Both the position numbers and the translations under genes were made by a program. Shown one piece after another: positions 9,752 through 18,146 of a stretch of DNA of 64,000 nt. The stretch spans positions 124,001 through 188,000 of the forward strand of contig NZ_KE384561.1 in the NCBI RefSeq assembly GCF_000426725.1. The letters are read 5' to 3'. The DNA comes from Sporocytophaga myxococcoides DSM 11118 (GTDB lineage: Bacteria; Bacteroidota; Bacteroidia; Cytophagales; Cytophagaceae). The first letter of the stretch is position 1; every line of letters starts with the position of its first letter. The notes beneath the pieces are model-generated. The model did no database searches. It was not told the origin of the DNA and saw nothing but the letters and a program-made list of their open reading frames with translations.

Positions 9752-10399
9752 ATGGATTCTATTGTACACCTCTTTCAGCAATTGATCGATCCCGAGAAAC
9801 TGATTCTGTTTGGAGGTGTAACTTTAATCCTGTTAGTTGTTTTTATAGAAAACGGGTTGTTTTTTGGTTTTTTTTTACCAGGTGACACACTTCTTTTTAC
9901 AACAGGAATATTCTGTGCCACAGGTATTTTGAACACCTCTATTCTCCTACTCTTAGGAACCATATCACTAGCTGCAGTACTTGGTAATCTGGCAGGATAT
10001 GCCTTTGGAAAAAAAATGGGAGAAGCACTACTTTCCAGAAAAGATACTCTCCTATTTAAAAAGAAATATGTAATGGCTGCCGAAGCCTTCTTTATTAAAT
10101 ATGGAGGATTGGCATTAGTAATGGGAAGATTTTTACCTATTATAAGAACTTTCGCACCCATTTTCGCAGGAGTTGTAAAATTTGACTTCAAAAAATTTCT
10201 CACCTATAATATTATAGGTGGAATACTTTGGGTCTTTTCAATGCTTTTATTAGGTTATTTTTTAGGTATAATGTTTCCTCAAATAAAAGAACATCTAGAA
10301 TTATTCATTGGAGGAATCGTAGTCATCACTTGGATTCCTGTTATAAAAACCTACCTTACAGAAAGAAGAAAAGTTAAGAAAGCAAACGAACAGGTCTGA
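9752..10399 (+). CDS. DedA/VTT-family membrane protein
   Basis: A 215-residue inner-membrane protein of the DedA (SNARE-associated/VTT) family, which includes polyprenyl-phosphate and phospholipid flippases and proteins needed for membrane homeostasis. The family signature is visible: ENGLFFGFFLPGDTLLF near residue 30, LGTISLAAVLGNLAGYAFGKKMG near 70, and GRFLPIIRTFAPIFAGV near 130 with the conserved arginines. The substrate cannot be told from sequence. It begins 30 bases after nuoN and could share the tail of that transcript, though no functional link is known. Confidence 0.88.
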   Translation: MDSIVHLFQQLIDPEKLILFGGVTLILLVVFIENGLFFGFFLPGDTLLFTTGIFCATGILNTSILLLLGTISLAAVLGNLAGYAFGKKMGEALLSRKDTLLFKKKYVMAAEAFFIKYGGLALVMGRFLPIIRTFAPIFAGVVKFDFKKFLTYNIIGGILWVFSMLLLGYFLGIMFPQIKEHLELFIGGIVVITWIPVIKTYLTERRKVKKANEQV

Positions 10400-10488
10400 A
10401 AAAATTTTTAATTATTTTACTTTCAATGTCTGTTCTTTTGGTTAATTTTATTGGATTTTATTAGGGTATTTGCTGACCAAACGACTTA

Positions 10489-11463
10489 ATGGAGAACATT
10501 TATTTTTGGATAATCTTTAATGTTTTTGTACTGGGCCTTCTGATTCTGGACCTTTTTGTTCTGAATAGAAAAACTGAGACTGTAACTGTTAAATCTGCTT
10601 TGTGGTGGTCTGCATTCTGGATTGGACTTGCAATTGCATTTAATATATTCGTTTATTTCTGGAAAGGTAAAAACGCAGCATTTGAATTTCTCACTGGCTA
10701 TTTACTAGAGGAATCTTTAAGTGTCGACAATCTCTTCGTATTTATGCTGATATTTAACTATTTCAGAGTTCCGTCTGAATATCAGAGAAAAGTTTTGTTT
10801 TGGGGAATCATTGGAGCGCTAGTACTTAGAGCATTTTTTATAGTTGTCGGAGTTTCTCTGATTAATCAGTTTCACTGGATGGGATTCATTCTTGGGGGAT
10901 TTTTAATTTTTACAGGTGCTAAAATGGCGCTTGAAAAAGATGAAGAGATCAATCCGGAAAAAAATCCTATTATACTTTTGGTTAACAAATTCTTGAGAGT
11001 TACCAAGAATTATCATGGAAGCGATTTCTTTACGAGAATAAACGGGCAATTATTTGCAACTCCTTTATTCATTGTAGTCCTTGTGGTAGAAACAACTGAT
11101 GTTGTATTTGCTGTTGATTCAATTCCTGCAATCCTTGCAGTAAGTAAAGATCCTTTCATTGTTTATACCTCTAACGTTTTTGCATTACTTGGATTAAGAT
11201 CCCTCTACTTCGCCCTTGCAGGAATAATGCAGCTTTTCCATTATATCAATTATGGACTGTCATTGATTTTAGTTTTTATAGGCATAAAGCTTGTCGGGGA
11301 TTCTGGTGGATGGTTTGAAATAGAAATGAAGTATGCCCTGATGATAGTTGCAGGAATACTGACTCTTTCAATTCTTTTTTCAATTTGGTTCCCCAAAAAA
11401 GATGAGGACCAGAATGATGAAGAACCTAAAGATGAATCTGTTGAAGCTAAAGAAAATAAGTAA
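10489..11463 (+). CDS. TerC/Alx-family integral membrane protein
   Basis: A 324-residue protein with about nine hydrophobic helices and an acidic, charged C-terminal tail (KKDEDQNDEEPKDE). The TerC family motif EESLSVDNLFVFMLIF is near residue 73, and VETTDVVFAVDSIPAILAVS is near 200; the acidic residues in both are conserved and thought to bind or move a metal. Characterised relatives (Alx, MeeF/MeeY) export manganese or help metallate secreted proteins. No yybP-ykoY-type manganese riboswitch could be recognised in the 89 bases before the ATG. TerC here is a family label and does not imply tellurite resistance. Confidence 0.88.
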   Translation: MENIYFWIIFNVFVLGLLILDLFVLNRKTETVTVKSALWWSAFWIGLAIAFNIFVYFWKGKNAAFEFLTGYLLEESLSVDNLFVFMLIFNYFRVPSEYQRKVLFWGIIGALVLRAFFIVVGVSLINQFHWMGFILGGFLIFTGAKMALEKDEEINPEKNPIILLVNKFLRVTKNYHGSDFFTRINGQLFATPLFIVVLVVETTDVVFAVDSIPAILAVSKDPFIVYTSNVFALLGLRSLYFALAGIMQLFHYINYGLSLILVFIGIKLVGDSGGWFEIEMKYALMIVAGILTLSILFSIWFPKKDEDQNDEEPKDESVEAKENK

Positions 11464-11661
11464 GCCACCAGTTTTATAGCTTTTAGTTTCTCAGAAGTTA
11501 TTTCACATTATATAGATATTAATTTAAGATCTGAATAATGTTTCTTGGCTTGGGTCTCTATCCTTATTCTTCTCTAATATTCCTTTATAAAAGTATATCC
11601 AAGAATCTTTTATTCTCATTAGTCTCTTTGAGATTATAGAATCATTCATTCCGTCTCAAGA

Positions 11662-13131
11662 TTAATTAAATTGCCCTGCCTGAAGCAATAAAAGAATTTT
11701 TTCAAGTTTGGGTATCAAAGCTGAGGCTGTGCATTCAAAATTATTGACCATCACCGAAAATGAATATTCCTTTCCGGTTTCAGGATTTTTGATATAACCT
11801 GAATAACAAAGTACCCTTTTCATACTACCACTTTTGGCCCGCATATTATTTTCCAACTTAGTACCTTTTCCTACTTTTTTTAAAGTACCGCTCCCACCAG
11901 AAACAGGAAGTGAGTTATAAAAATCAGCATAATACTTTTCTTTGCTCATTTGCAAAAGTGCCTGACTGAATGCTTCAGAACATACCCAATTGAATGTAGA
12001 AAGTCCGCTCCCATCGATAACAACAATTGAAGACGGATCTAATCCCTTTGAATTCCAAAACTCCTGCAATGCCTTTATTCCAGCCTTAGTAGAACCTTCA
12101 TTATATAACTTTTTACCGATCATCTTTAATAGTGATTCAGCATAAAGATTCAGACTATTAACATTGGTTTCCTTTATGATATCTCGCAAAGGAGAAGAGG
12201 TAAATGTGTGTACAACCTTTCGTTCTGCTATTGCCTGGCCATTAAAAGTATATATAGATCTGGCAGGTTGAGTTACTTCAATATTATTTTTAAATAAAGC
12301 TTCCTTAATTCCAGAAGCCACAAAATACGCTGGATCGGGCATTGATCCTTTAATTGAAAAATTTCCCCCTTTGGGTATTGTCCCCGATACTGTCCTAAGA
12401 CTGGTAAAGGGTGCTCCATAAATGTAACCGTTATCGCCGGTACCTTCTGCGGCTGTTTTAAGAGAATTGAGAAATTGAATGTTAGGAATAACCGGATCCG
12501 TTCCCAAAACTTCAACAGAATCACCAATTGCTTTTCCTGGTTTTAGAATAAGCTTATAAGTATTCTCATTTACATTTACCCCATAGGCACCTGTACCATA
12601 ATAATTGCCAATATCTGTCCATATCCAATAATCAGGAATAGAATTATATTCAAACCAGGATGCATCACCAATTATACCACCATTGATCTGTTTGATACCT
12701 GCCTCAGATAATATTTTACAAATTTTATTCAGAACTTCACTCCATGCTTCTGATGCAGAAATCCTACCACTACCAAATGTTGGATCACCTTCTCCTCTAA
12801 TATAAATGTTGCCATCAAGGACTCCTTTATTACTAATATGGCCATCGTATTCAAGATAAGTTTTAAATGTATAGTCAGGTCCAAGGAGACTTAATGCAGC
12901 AGCTGTCGTTAGCAATTTTTGATTAGATGCGGGTATCAAGAGTTTAGTACCATTGTAATTGAGAATCGTTTTTGATGTAGATAATTCATGAGCATAAAAA
13001 GAAATACTCCCCCTCTTCAAATCCTTTGTCTCAGATAGTTTCTTCAACTCGGTCAATGCGCCCTGACCTGATGCGTGGTTTAAAATTAAAAACAAACCAA
13101 TTGTTAATACTGGAAATATTCTGGCAATCAT
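11662..13131 (-). CDS. dacB: D-alanyl-D-alanine carboxypeptidase/endopeptidase, PBP4 (S13) family
   Basis: Secreted penicillin-binding protein that trims or cleaves peptidoglycan peptides in the periplasm. It has a signal peptide ending near ASGQG (residues 20-24). IPASNQKLLTTAA near residue 67 holds the SxxK catalytic serine and lysine. VIDGSGLSTFN near residue 371 is the second-motif region, and AKSGSM near 432 is a KSG version of the third (KTG) motif. Length 489 suits the family. It is divergent from the histidine kinase gene at 13211, with 79 bases between them. No terminator is obvious in the 198 bases between its stop and terC. Confidence 0.92.
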   Translation of the reverse strand: MIARIFPVLTIGLFLILNHASGQGALTELKKLSETKDLKRGSISFYAHELSTSKTILNYNGTKLLIPASNQKLLTTAAALSLLGPDYTFKTYLEYDGHISNKGVLDGNIYIRGEGDPTFGSGRISASEAWSEVLNKICKILSEAGIKQINGGIIGDASWFEYNSIPDYWIWTDIGNYYGTGAYGVNVNENTYKLILKPGKAIGDSVEVLGTDPVIPNIQFLNSLKTAAEGTGDNGYIYGAPFTSLRTVSGTIPKGGNFSIKGSMPDPAYFVASGIKEALFKNNIEVTQPARSIYTFNGQAIAERKVVHTFTSSPLRDIIKETNVNSLNLYAESLLKMIGKKLYNEGSTKAGIKALQEFWNSKGLDPSSIVVIDGSGLSTFNWVCSEAFSQALLQMSKEKYYADFYNSLPVSGGSGTLKKVGKGTKLENNMRAKSGSMKRVLCYSGYIKNPETGKEYSFSVMVNNFECTASALIPKLEKILLLLQAGQFN

Positions 13132-13210
13132 TTATCTTAACGATTAATTGAGTTAATTCAAATATTTACTAAACAAGTTAAAGACTGAAGAGTTTCCCTT
13201 TTTACTGCAT

Positions 13211-14554
13211 ATGGAAAAATCTTACGGACATATAGAACAGACTAGGCTCTCTTGCCTGATAGACATCAACGGAACATTTCTAAAGGTTGATGAAGCATGC
13301 AGAACTATATTGTTGGAAGACGAGACCCAATCATCTTCAAACTTCTTTAGTTCATGTCTGGATAAATATGCTAAACTTTTTACTTCCTTTCTATCTATAG
13401 TTGAAAAAAATGATCCTTCTGTTATAATCCTCAAACATAAAAATAACAAAGGCATACTTGAGATTGAATGGACAGTCACCTCAAACGATAATGAAAAATC
13501 CTTTTCACTTAGTGGTCTGATAAGACAAGATTTTACCACTACAGAGCTTCAGAATAAAATTCAGGAATACATTTATCCTACCATCATAACTGATCCATCT
13601 CTTAAGATTACCTCATACAACAAAGCATTTGATAAGGTAAATCCTGCATTGTCCGGAACAATAATAGGAATGGACTTAAAAGAAGTATTAATAGATAAAG
13701 ATGGTAATTTTATCCATGAAGCTATCTTTTCCGCTGGGAATTGTTTTCCAATTCCACTTCAACTAAAGCTCAATGGACAGGACAATGATTATATAGTATC
13801 CATGCTTTCTCTATCTGATTATAATATTATCACGCTATTGCCTCAAGCAAATAGTTCTTTAAAGGAGAACGAGCTAAAGAAGAAAGAAGAGGATATAAAT
13901 AACTTCATATATAAAGTCTCACATGACTTCAAAGGACCTCTTACAAGTTTGAATGGTGTACTTGATATCGCTGCAGATGAGTTGAAAGACAGTGCATTCA
14001 TTCCTTTTTTAAACATGATCCGCACATGTTCTGATAAGCTAGAAGCATTAATTACTACTCTTCTTGAGTTATCAAGGGTTCAGGCTACCCCAATAATTAA
14101 GGAAGCGACAGACCTTCACCTGCTTATTTCCGAATTAAAAAATGAAATCAGGAAACAAGTACCTGTATTGTATGACAATGTTCAACTATCAGTTCCCGAT
14201 ACACTTCCAAACTTTATTACCGATGTTCGAGTGTTCAGAATCGCATTAAAGCATTTGTTGCTGAATGCATTTGTATTTCAAAAGAAGACCAGACAACAAC
14301 CAATAGTTGAGCTTAAGATAAGTAAAGACATCTCTGCTATTGAATTTGAAGTAATAGACAATGGACTTGGAATTGCTGAAAATAAAATGGAAAGAGCATT
14401 CGAAATGTTTTATAAAGGATCAGACTACTCTGTTGGAACTGGTATGGGTTTATACCTTGCAAAAGTAGCTATTCAGAGATTGTCTGGTGAATTGATTCTG
14501 ACAAGTAAACTAGATGAAGGAACAAGAGCCATCATAAAATTACCTCAGAGTTGA
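13211..14554 (+). CDS. Cytoplasmic sensor histidine kinase, orphan
   Basis: A 447-residue HisKA/HATPase_c kinase. There is no signal peptide or membrane helix, so it is probably soluble. Residues 1 to about 220 look like one or two degenerate PAS-type sensing regions. A short coiled-coil-like linker (about 218-230) precedes the H-box SHDFKGPLTSLNG with His238. The ATPase domain has the N-box LLLNAFVFQ, G1 box DNGLGI and G2 box GTGMGLYL. No response regulator lies next to it, so the partner is unknown. Kinases of this layout are common in Bacteroidota. Confidence 0.88.
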   Translation: MEKSYGHIEQTRLSCLIDINGTFLKVDEACRTILLEDETQSSSNFFSSCLDKYAKLFTSFLSIVEKNDPSVIILKHKNNKGILEIEWTVTSNDNEKSFSLSGLIRQDFTTTELQNKIQEYIYPTIITDPSLKITSYNKAFDKVNPALSGTIIGMDLKEVLIDKDGNFIHEAIFSAGNCFPIPLQLKLNGQDNDYIVSMLSLSDYNIITLLPQANSSLKENELKKKEEDINNFIYKVSHDFKGPLTSLNGVLDIAADELKDSAFIPFLNMIRTCSDKLEALITTLLELSRVQATPIIKEATDLHLLISELKNEIRKQVPVLYDNVQLSVPDTLPNFITDVRVFRIALKHLLLNAFVFQKKTRQQPIVELKISKDISAIEFEVIDNGLGIAENKMERAFEMFYKGSDYSVGTGMGLYLAKVAIQRLSGELILTSKLDEGTRAIIKLPQS

Positions 14555-14900
14555 TATTACTACACATTTTTTTTTCAAGCTTTAACTTTTTTTTATTTGA
14601 TAGATATAGAGGTTATGATGAGATAAACTCTATGATTACACTCAAACATTAGATACTCTGAAGACATTGATATCAAAGGAACACAGAAGGGCAACAAAAA
14701 AAATATTTAAAAAAATATTTAAGTATTCAAGTCAAAAATTTTCACTTGATGAGTAATCTTATAGATAGAAAAATTATTTTTTTTAAAAAGTATCTTGCTA
14801 TATATTTGTAAAAAAAAAAACTTTTTTATTATTTTTAAGTATAAATACAATAAAGTAATAAGAAACTGTTATTTTATTTTTTACTTAGACTATATAACTA
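14555..14900 (+). other. AT-rich intergenic region before the histone-like gene
   Basis: About 345 bases without a gene, very AT-rich, with repeated A and T runs (for example near 14700-14720, 14770-14790 and 14808-14830) likely to give bent DNA. A TAnnTTTG element (TATATTTG, 14802-14809) could be the -7 box of a promoter for the gene at 14901, but no good TTTG box was found at the right distance. No terminator hairpin for the kinase gene was recognised. Confidence 0.45.
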
Positions 14901-15278
14901 ATGTCAAAATATAGTAACAAAGAACTTTTCAAGATCATAGAGGACGGGTTCCTCAAATCACTTGAAGAAGTTTTAAAATCAGTAGACACCAAAACCCTAA
15001 AAAAAGTGAAAAAAGTAGTTAAAGCCGCTGCTAAAAAAGTAGCAAAGAAAGCCGCTTCTAAGAAAGCCGCTTCTAAAAAAGCAGCTTCTAAGAAAGCAGC
15101 TTCTAAAAAAGTAGCATCTAAGAAAGCAGCATCTAAGAAAGTAGCATCTAAGAAAGCAGCTTCTAAGAAAGTAGCTTCTAAAAAAGCAGCTTCTAAGAAA
15201 GTAGCTTCTAAAAAAACAGCTTCTAAGAAAGCAGCTTCTAAGAAGACTGCAGCTAAGAAAGCAGCTGCAAAACAATAA
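14901..15278 (+). CDS. Histone H1-like lysine/alanine-rich DNA-binding protein
   Basis: A 125-residue, extremely basic protein. Residues 1-33 form a short amphipathic region with leucines and acidic residues (ELFKIIEDGFLKSLEEVLKS); residues 34-48 are lysine-rich, and residues 49-123 are fifteen units of KK[AVT]A[SA]. This resembles eukaryotic H1 tails and bacterial H1-like proteins such as Chlamydia Hc1/Hc2 and AlgP-type tails, which bind and condense DNA without sequence specificity. Binding is inferred from composition only. The gene is monocistronic with a strong hairpin terminator after it. The tail length is likely to vary between strains because the repeat is nearly perfect at DNA level. 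Confidence 0.8.
   Translation: MSKYSNKELFKIIEDGFLKSLEEVLKSVDTKTLKKVKKVVKAAAKKVAKKAASKKAASKKAASKKAASKKVASKKAASKKVASKKAASKKVASKKAASKKVASKKTASKKAASKKTAAKKAAAKQ
15045..15269 (+). repeat. Tandem repeat, 15 units of 15 nt, coding for KK[AVT]A[SA]
   Basis: Fifteen consecutive in-frame 15-base units of the form AAGAAAGCAGCTTCT. Units 4-11 alternate between alanine and valine versions (KKAAS/KKVAS), giving a 30-base higher-order period; the last units drift to KKTAA and KKAAA. The multiple of three keeps any copy-number change in frame. The reverse strand is also open across the repeat, a by-product of the codons used. Confidence 0.93.
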
Positions 15279-15300
15279 GGAGCTTAATCTTTAAGAAATA

Positions 15301-15328
15301 AAAAGACATCAGAAATGATGTCTTTTTT
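15301..15328 (+). terminator. Bidirectional intrinsic terminator
   Basis: Perfect 11-base stem AAAAGACATCA / TGATGTCTTTT with a GAAA loop and T-runs on both strands. It lies 22 bases after the histone-like gene and also downstream of the minus-strand hmu operon, so it probably serves both. Confidence 0.85.
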
Positions 15329-15410
15329 ATTTTATCCCTGTATACATTTACTAAATACACTTTTACTTTTAATATCTCACCTGAAGAGATCTTAAATTAA
15401 CTTCTCCTTA

Positions 15411-16190
15411 TTAAGTAAAAATTAACTGCATTGGAGCGTCATCCTGATGTTTAACTCTTACCTTCACCCTATACAGGTCAAACAGAGTTTCACTCGTAAC
15501 TGCAACTTCCGGTGGCCCCTGCATTACTATCTTTCCATTCTTCAATAATATCAGATTGTCGGCGAACTGAGCTGCTAAGTTTAGATCGTGTACTACTCCT
15601 ACAATTACTAGATTCGGTCTCAATATCTCACGGAGCTTTGTCATAAAATGCCATTGATAATAAATGTCGAGATAGGTAAGTGGCTCATCCAGAATAAGGT
15701 ATTTTACTGAAGAATCTTCAGACAATAAGTCGATCTGAGACATTACCCGTGCAAACTGTACTCTCTGTTTTTCACCCCCACTTAAGGTATGATAGTCTCT
15801 TCCTACCAATTCATAAACCTCAAAGAACTTCATAAGCTCTTCGCAAACTTGAAAGTCCTTCTTTGTAGCTTTGCTATGAAAATGTGGATACCTTCCCATC
15901 AATACCACTTCCTCTACTTTTAAAGAAAAAGGCAACTCTGTTTGCTGAGACAAAACTGCTCTTACTTTTGCAAGATCATTGTTGCTATAAGTCTTCACTG
16001 CTTGATTTCCAATACTTACTTCTCCTGTTGTTGGCTTGATAAGTCCTGAAAATATCTTAACTAAAGTAGACTTACCTGCACCATTAGGACCTAATATCAA
16101 GTTCAGTTTTCCCGATTCCAGACTTAAAGAAACATCCTGTAAAATTTTTTTACCTCCTGCTTCGTAGCTTACATTATGGACTTTCAACAT
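15411..16190 (-). CDS. hmuV: Haem ABC transporter ATP-binding protein (HmuV-like)
   Basis: ATPase that powers import of haem (or a related iron complex) across the inner membrane with the permease encoded just upstream. It has Walker A GPNGAGKST (about residues 34-42), Q-loop LSQQTELPF, ABC signature LSGGEKQRVQFARVM (about 138-152), Walker B LILDEP and switch histidine in VGVVHDLNLAAQFAD. The 259-residue length matches HmuV/FecE. The longer-than-usual spacer between signature and Walker B (QIDLLSEDSSVKY) is typical of HmuV-type proteins. It is the last gene of a four-gene minus-strand operon, two bases after hmuU. Confidence 0.88.
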   Translation of the reverse strand: MLKVHNVSYEAGGKKILQDVSLSLESGKLNLILGPNGAGKSTLVKIFSGLIKPTTGEVSIGNQAVKTYSNNDLAKVRAVLSQQTELPFSLKVEEVVLMGRYPHFHSKATKKDFQVCEELMKFFEVYELVGRDYHTLSGGEKQRVQFARVMSQIDLLSEDSSVKYLILDEPLTYLDIYYQWHFMTKLREILRPNLVIVGVVHDLNLAAQFADNLILLKNGKIVMQGPPEVAVTSETLFDLYRVKVRVKHQDDAPMQLIFT

Positions 16191-16192
16191 AA

Positions 16193-17233
16193 TCAGAAGA
16201 AGTATTGATTTCTCTTTTTTAACAGATATAAAAAAATAGGAACTCCAACAAATGAAGTAACTACCCCTATTGGCAGTTCGGCCGGGGCAAGTAAAAGTCT
16301 GGAAATAAGGTCTGCACTTGTAAGTAAAATTGCCCCCATCATTGCACTGCCAATTATGAGATACCTGTTATCTGACCCTATCAGAATTCTGATAAGATGA
16401 GGAGCAATTAATCCGACAAAACCGATGACTCCGACAAAGGCAGTAGTTACTGCTACCAGCAGGACATTCAAGGCCATTACATTTTTCTTCAGGATCGTGA
16501 TGTTTGCGCCCAGCATTGAGGCATCTTCTTCACCTAACATTAGAGCATTCAATGCTTTTGAATAGCGAAGAGCTATAAAAAAACATAATCCACTAATAGT
16601 ACTAACAACCCAAACTGCACTCCAACTCGCACCCGATAGAGTTCCCAGATTCCAAAATGTAACAGACCTTGCCTGTGGATCCCTTGCTATATATGATAAA
16701 AAACCGACTCCACTCATAAACAAAGAGTTAATTGCGATACCGGTTAGTAATAAAACGATTACAGATGATTTAGCTGTTTCATTCGAATTGGAAAACATCA
16801 TTACCAAAAGTGTTGCGATGATGCCTCCTATACAAGCTGCTATGGACAAGGTCCATTCTCCGGCATTGATTTCCATTGATGATCCAAGTACTAAATATAA
16901 TGCTGCACCAAAAGCGGCACCGCTTGAAGTACCAATAAGTCCTGGTTCAACAATAGGATTACGAAATAACGCCTGCATCAATACTCCGGCAATCGCCAGA
17001 GATGCCCCTGTAACAACACAGAGAATTGCCCTTGGAAATCTTATATGAAGAAATATATTTTCCCTCAAACTAAGTGTTGCTTCTTCTGATCTGATCCACT
17101 TTTGAATTGAACTTAAGATTTCTATCCATGAGATATTCACTGCTCCAAACCTTACAGAGGTCATTGCAAGCATGAATAGAATTAAAAGCAGAAATAAAAA
17201 TACAGGTCTGTGTTGCTGATCAAATCTATTCAT
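16193..17233 (-). CDS. hmuU: Haem ABC transporter permease (FecCD family, HmuU-like)
   Basis: Inner-membrane permease of the FecCD/BtuC class, 346 residues with about ten hydrophobic helices. Family segments are visible: RFPRAILCVVTGASLAIAGVLMQALFRNPIVEPGLIG (about residues 68-104) and GVIGFVGLIAPHLIRILIGSDNR (about 262-284), the latter being the coupling region that contacts the ATPase. It overlaps hmuT by eight bases and lies two bases before hmuV. FecCD permeases carry siderophores, B12 or haem; haem is favoured from the HmuT neighbour. Confidence 0.88.
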   Translation of the reverse strand: MNRFDQQHRPVFLFLLLILFMLAMTSVRFGAVNISWIEILSSIQKWIRSEEATLSLRENIFLHIRFPRAILCVVTGASLAIAGVLMQALFRNPIVEPGLIGTSSGAAFGAALYLVLGSSMEINAGEWTLSIAACIGGIIATLLVMMFSNSNETAKSSVIVLLLTGIAINSLFMSGVGFLSYIARDPQARSVTFWNLGTLSGASWSAVWVVSTISGLCFFIALRYSKALNALMLGEEDASMLGANITILKKNVMALNVLLVAVTTAFVGVIGFVGLIAPHLIRILIGSDNRYLIIGSAMMGAILLTSADLISRLLLAPAELPIGVVTSFVGVPIFLYLLKKRNQYFF

Positions 17234-18092
17234 CAGATTGAATTAACTTTTTCATTTTTAGAACATTTTCACCAGTTCGAGGACCAAAATAAACTAAATC
17301 ATGCTCTTCAAATCTATATATTTTATTGTTTTTTGCAGCCTTAGTAGTTGCAATACCTGGAAGTTCTTTGATCTTCTCGGGAGTACCTAGACGGTCGTAT
17401 CCGAAGTCAGTAAGCAGAATAATATCAGGATTTGCATCAGCTATAATTTCCGCCGAAATATTCTGCATACCTTTTTCTCCTGTTATAGGTATTCTTCCCC
17501 CAGCCCAAGTAACCAATTGAGCAGCGTTGCTTAGTTTGGTCATTACTAGGTAAACATTCGAAGCTCTTCCATAGTGAATAATAACAACATTGGGGGTATC
17601 CACAACAGGTTTTTCATTCTTCAGAGCAGCTTTCAAGTCGCTGTCAATTTTTCTACAGAGGGAATCAGCCTGAATTTCCTTATGAAAGTAAGTGCCTATC
17701 TCTTTTATCAAAGTTTTTGTTTCATCAATATCTTTGGCTTTTGAAAAAGTTTTCATGGGAATCTGAAGTTTTTCCATCTGAGACATCACATGATCCGGAC
17801 CAACATTATTATCATGAATAATTAATGTTGGCTGAGCTGCAATCATTCCTTCCGCACTTAATGCACGGTGGTATCCTACAGTTGGAAGGCCTTTTATTTC
17901 AGAAGGAAATGTACTTGAAACATCCACAGCTACGAGGTTATCCTGAGCTCCCAATGCATAAATTATCTCATTATATTGTTTAGCAATGCAAACAATACGC
18001 TCTTGTTTACCTTCTGTTTTTGCTTCATTACCAAAACGGCCACAGGAACAAAAACTTAACAAAACTATAACTGGTAAAATCAGTTGCTTCAT
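17226..18092 (-). CDS. hmuT: Haem ABC transporter substrate-binding lipoprotein (HmuT-like)
   Basis: Periplasmic-binding lipoprotein that would receive haem from the outer-membrane receptor and deliver it to HmuU. The start at 18092 (MKQLILPVIVLLSFCSCG) gives a clean lipoprotein signal; in-frame ATGs at 18104 and 18116 also exist. The mature part has two lobes typical of class III binding proteins. The motif VGYHRALSAEG near residue 80 closely matches the conserved VGYxRxLSAEG of HmuT/ShuT proteins, where the tyrosine lies in the haem-binding cleft. This motif is the main reason for calling haem instead of a siderophore. Confidence 0.85.
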   Translation of the reverse strand: MKQLILPVIVLLSFCSCGRFGNEAKTEGKQERIVCIAKQYNEIIYALGAQDNLVAVDVSSTFPSEIKGLPTVGYHRALSAEGMIAAQPTLIIHDNNVGPDHVMSQMEKLQIPMKTFSKAKDIDETKTLIKEIGTYFHKEIQADSLCRKIDSDLKAALKNEKPVVDTPNVVIIHYGRASNVYLVMTKLSNAAQLVTWAGGRIPITGEKGMQNISAEIIADANPDIILLTDFGYDRLGTPEKIKELPGIATTKAAKNNKIYRFEEHDLVYFGPRTGENVLKMKKLIQSDE

Positions 18093-18146
18093 ATTCTTTA
18101 TCATTAATAGAGGCATTCCTAAATAGAATGCCTCGTCTTGTGTTTA

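Noticed and set aside
9775-10203. 142-residue ORF antisense to the DedA gene
   Set aside because: Shadow of the DedA codons; no family resemblance.
15045-15269. Possible CRISPR array
   Set aside because: The repeats are contiguous 15-mers without spacers and encode protein.
14997-15275. Cys/Leu/Arg-rich ORF antisense to the histone-like gene
   Set aside because: It is the reverse reading of the AAG/AAA-GCT repeat; no start context or independent evidence, and its composition follows from the repeat.
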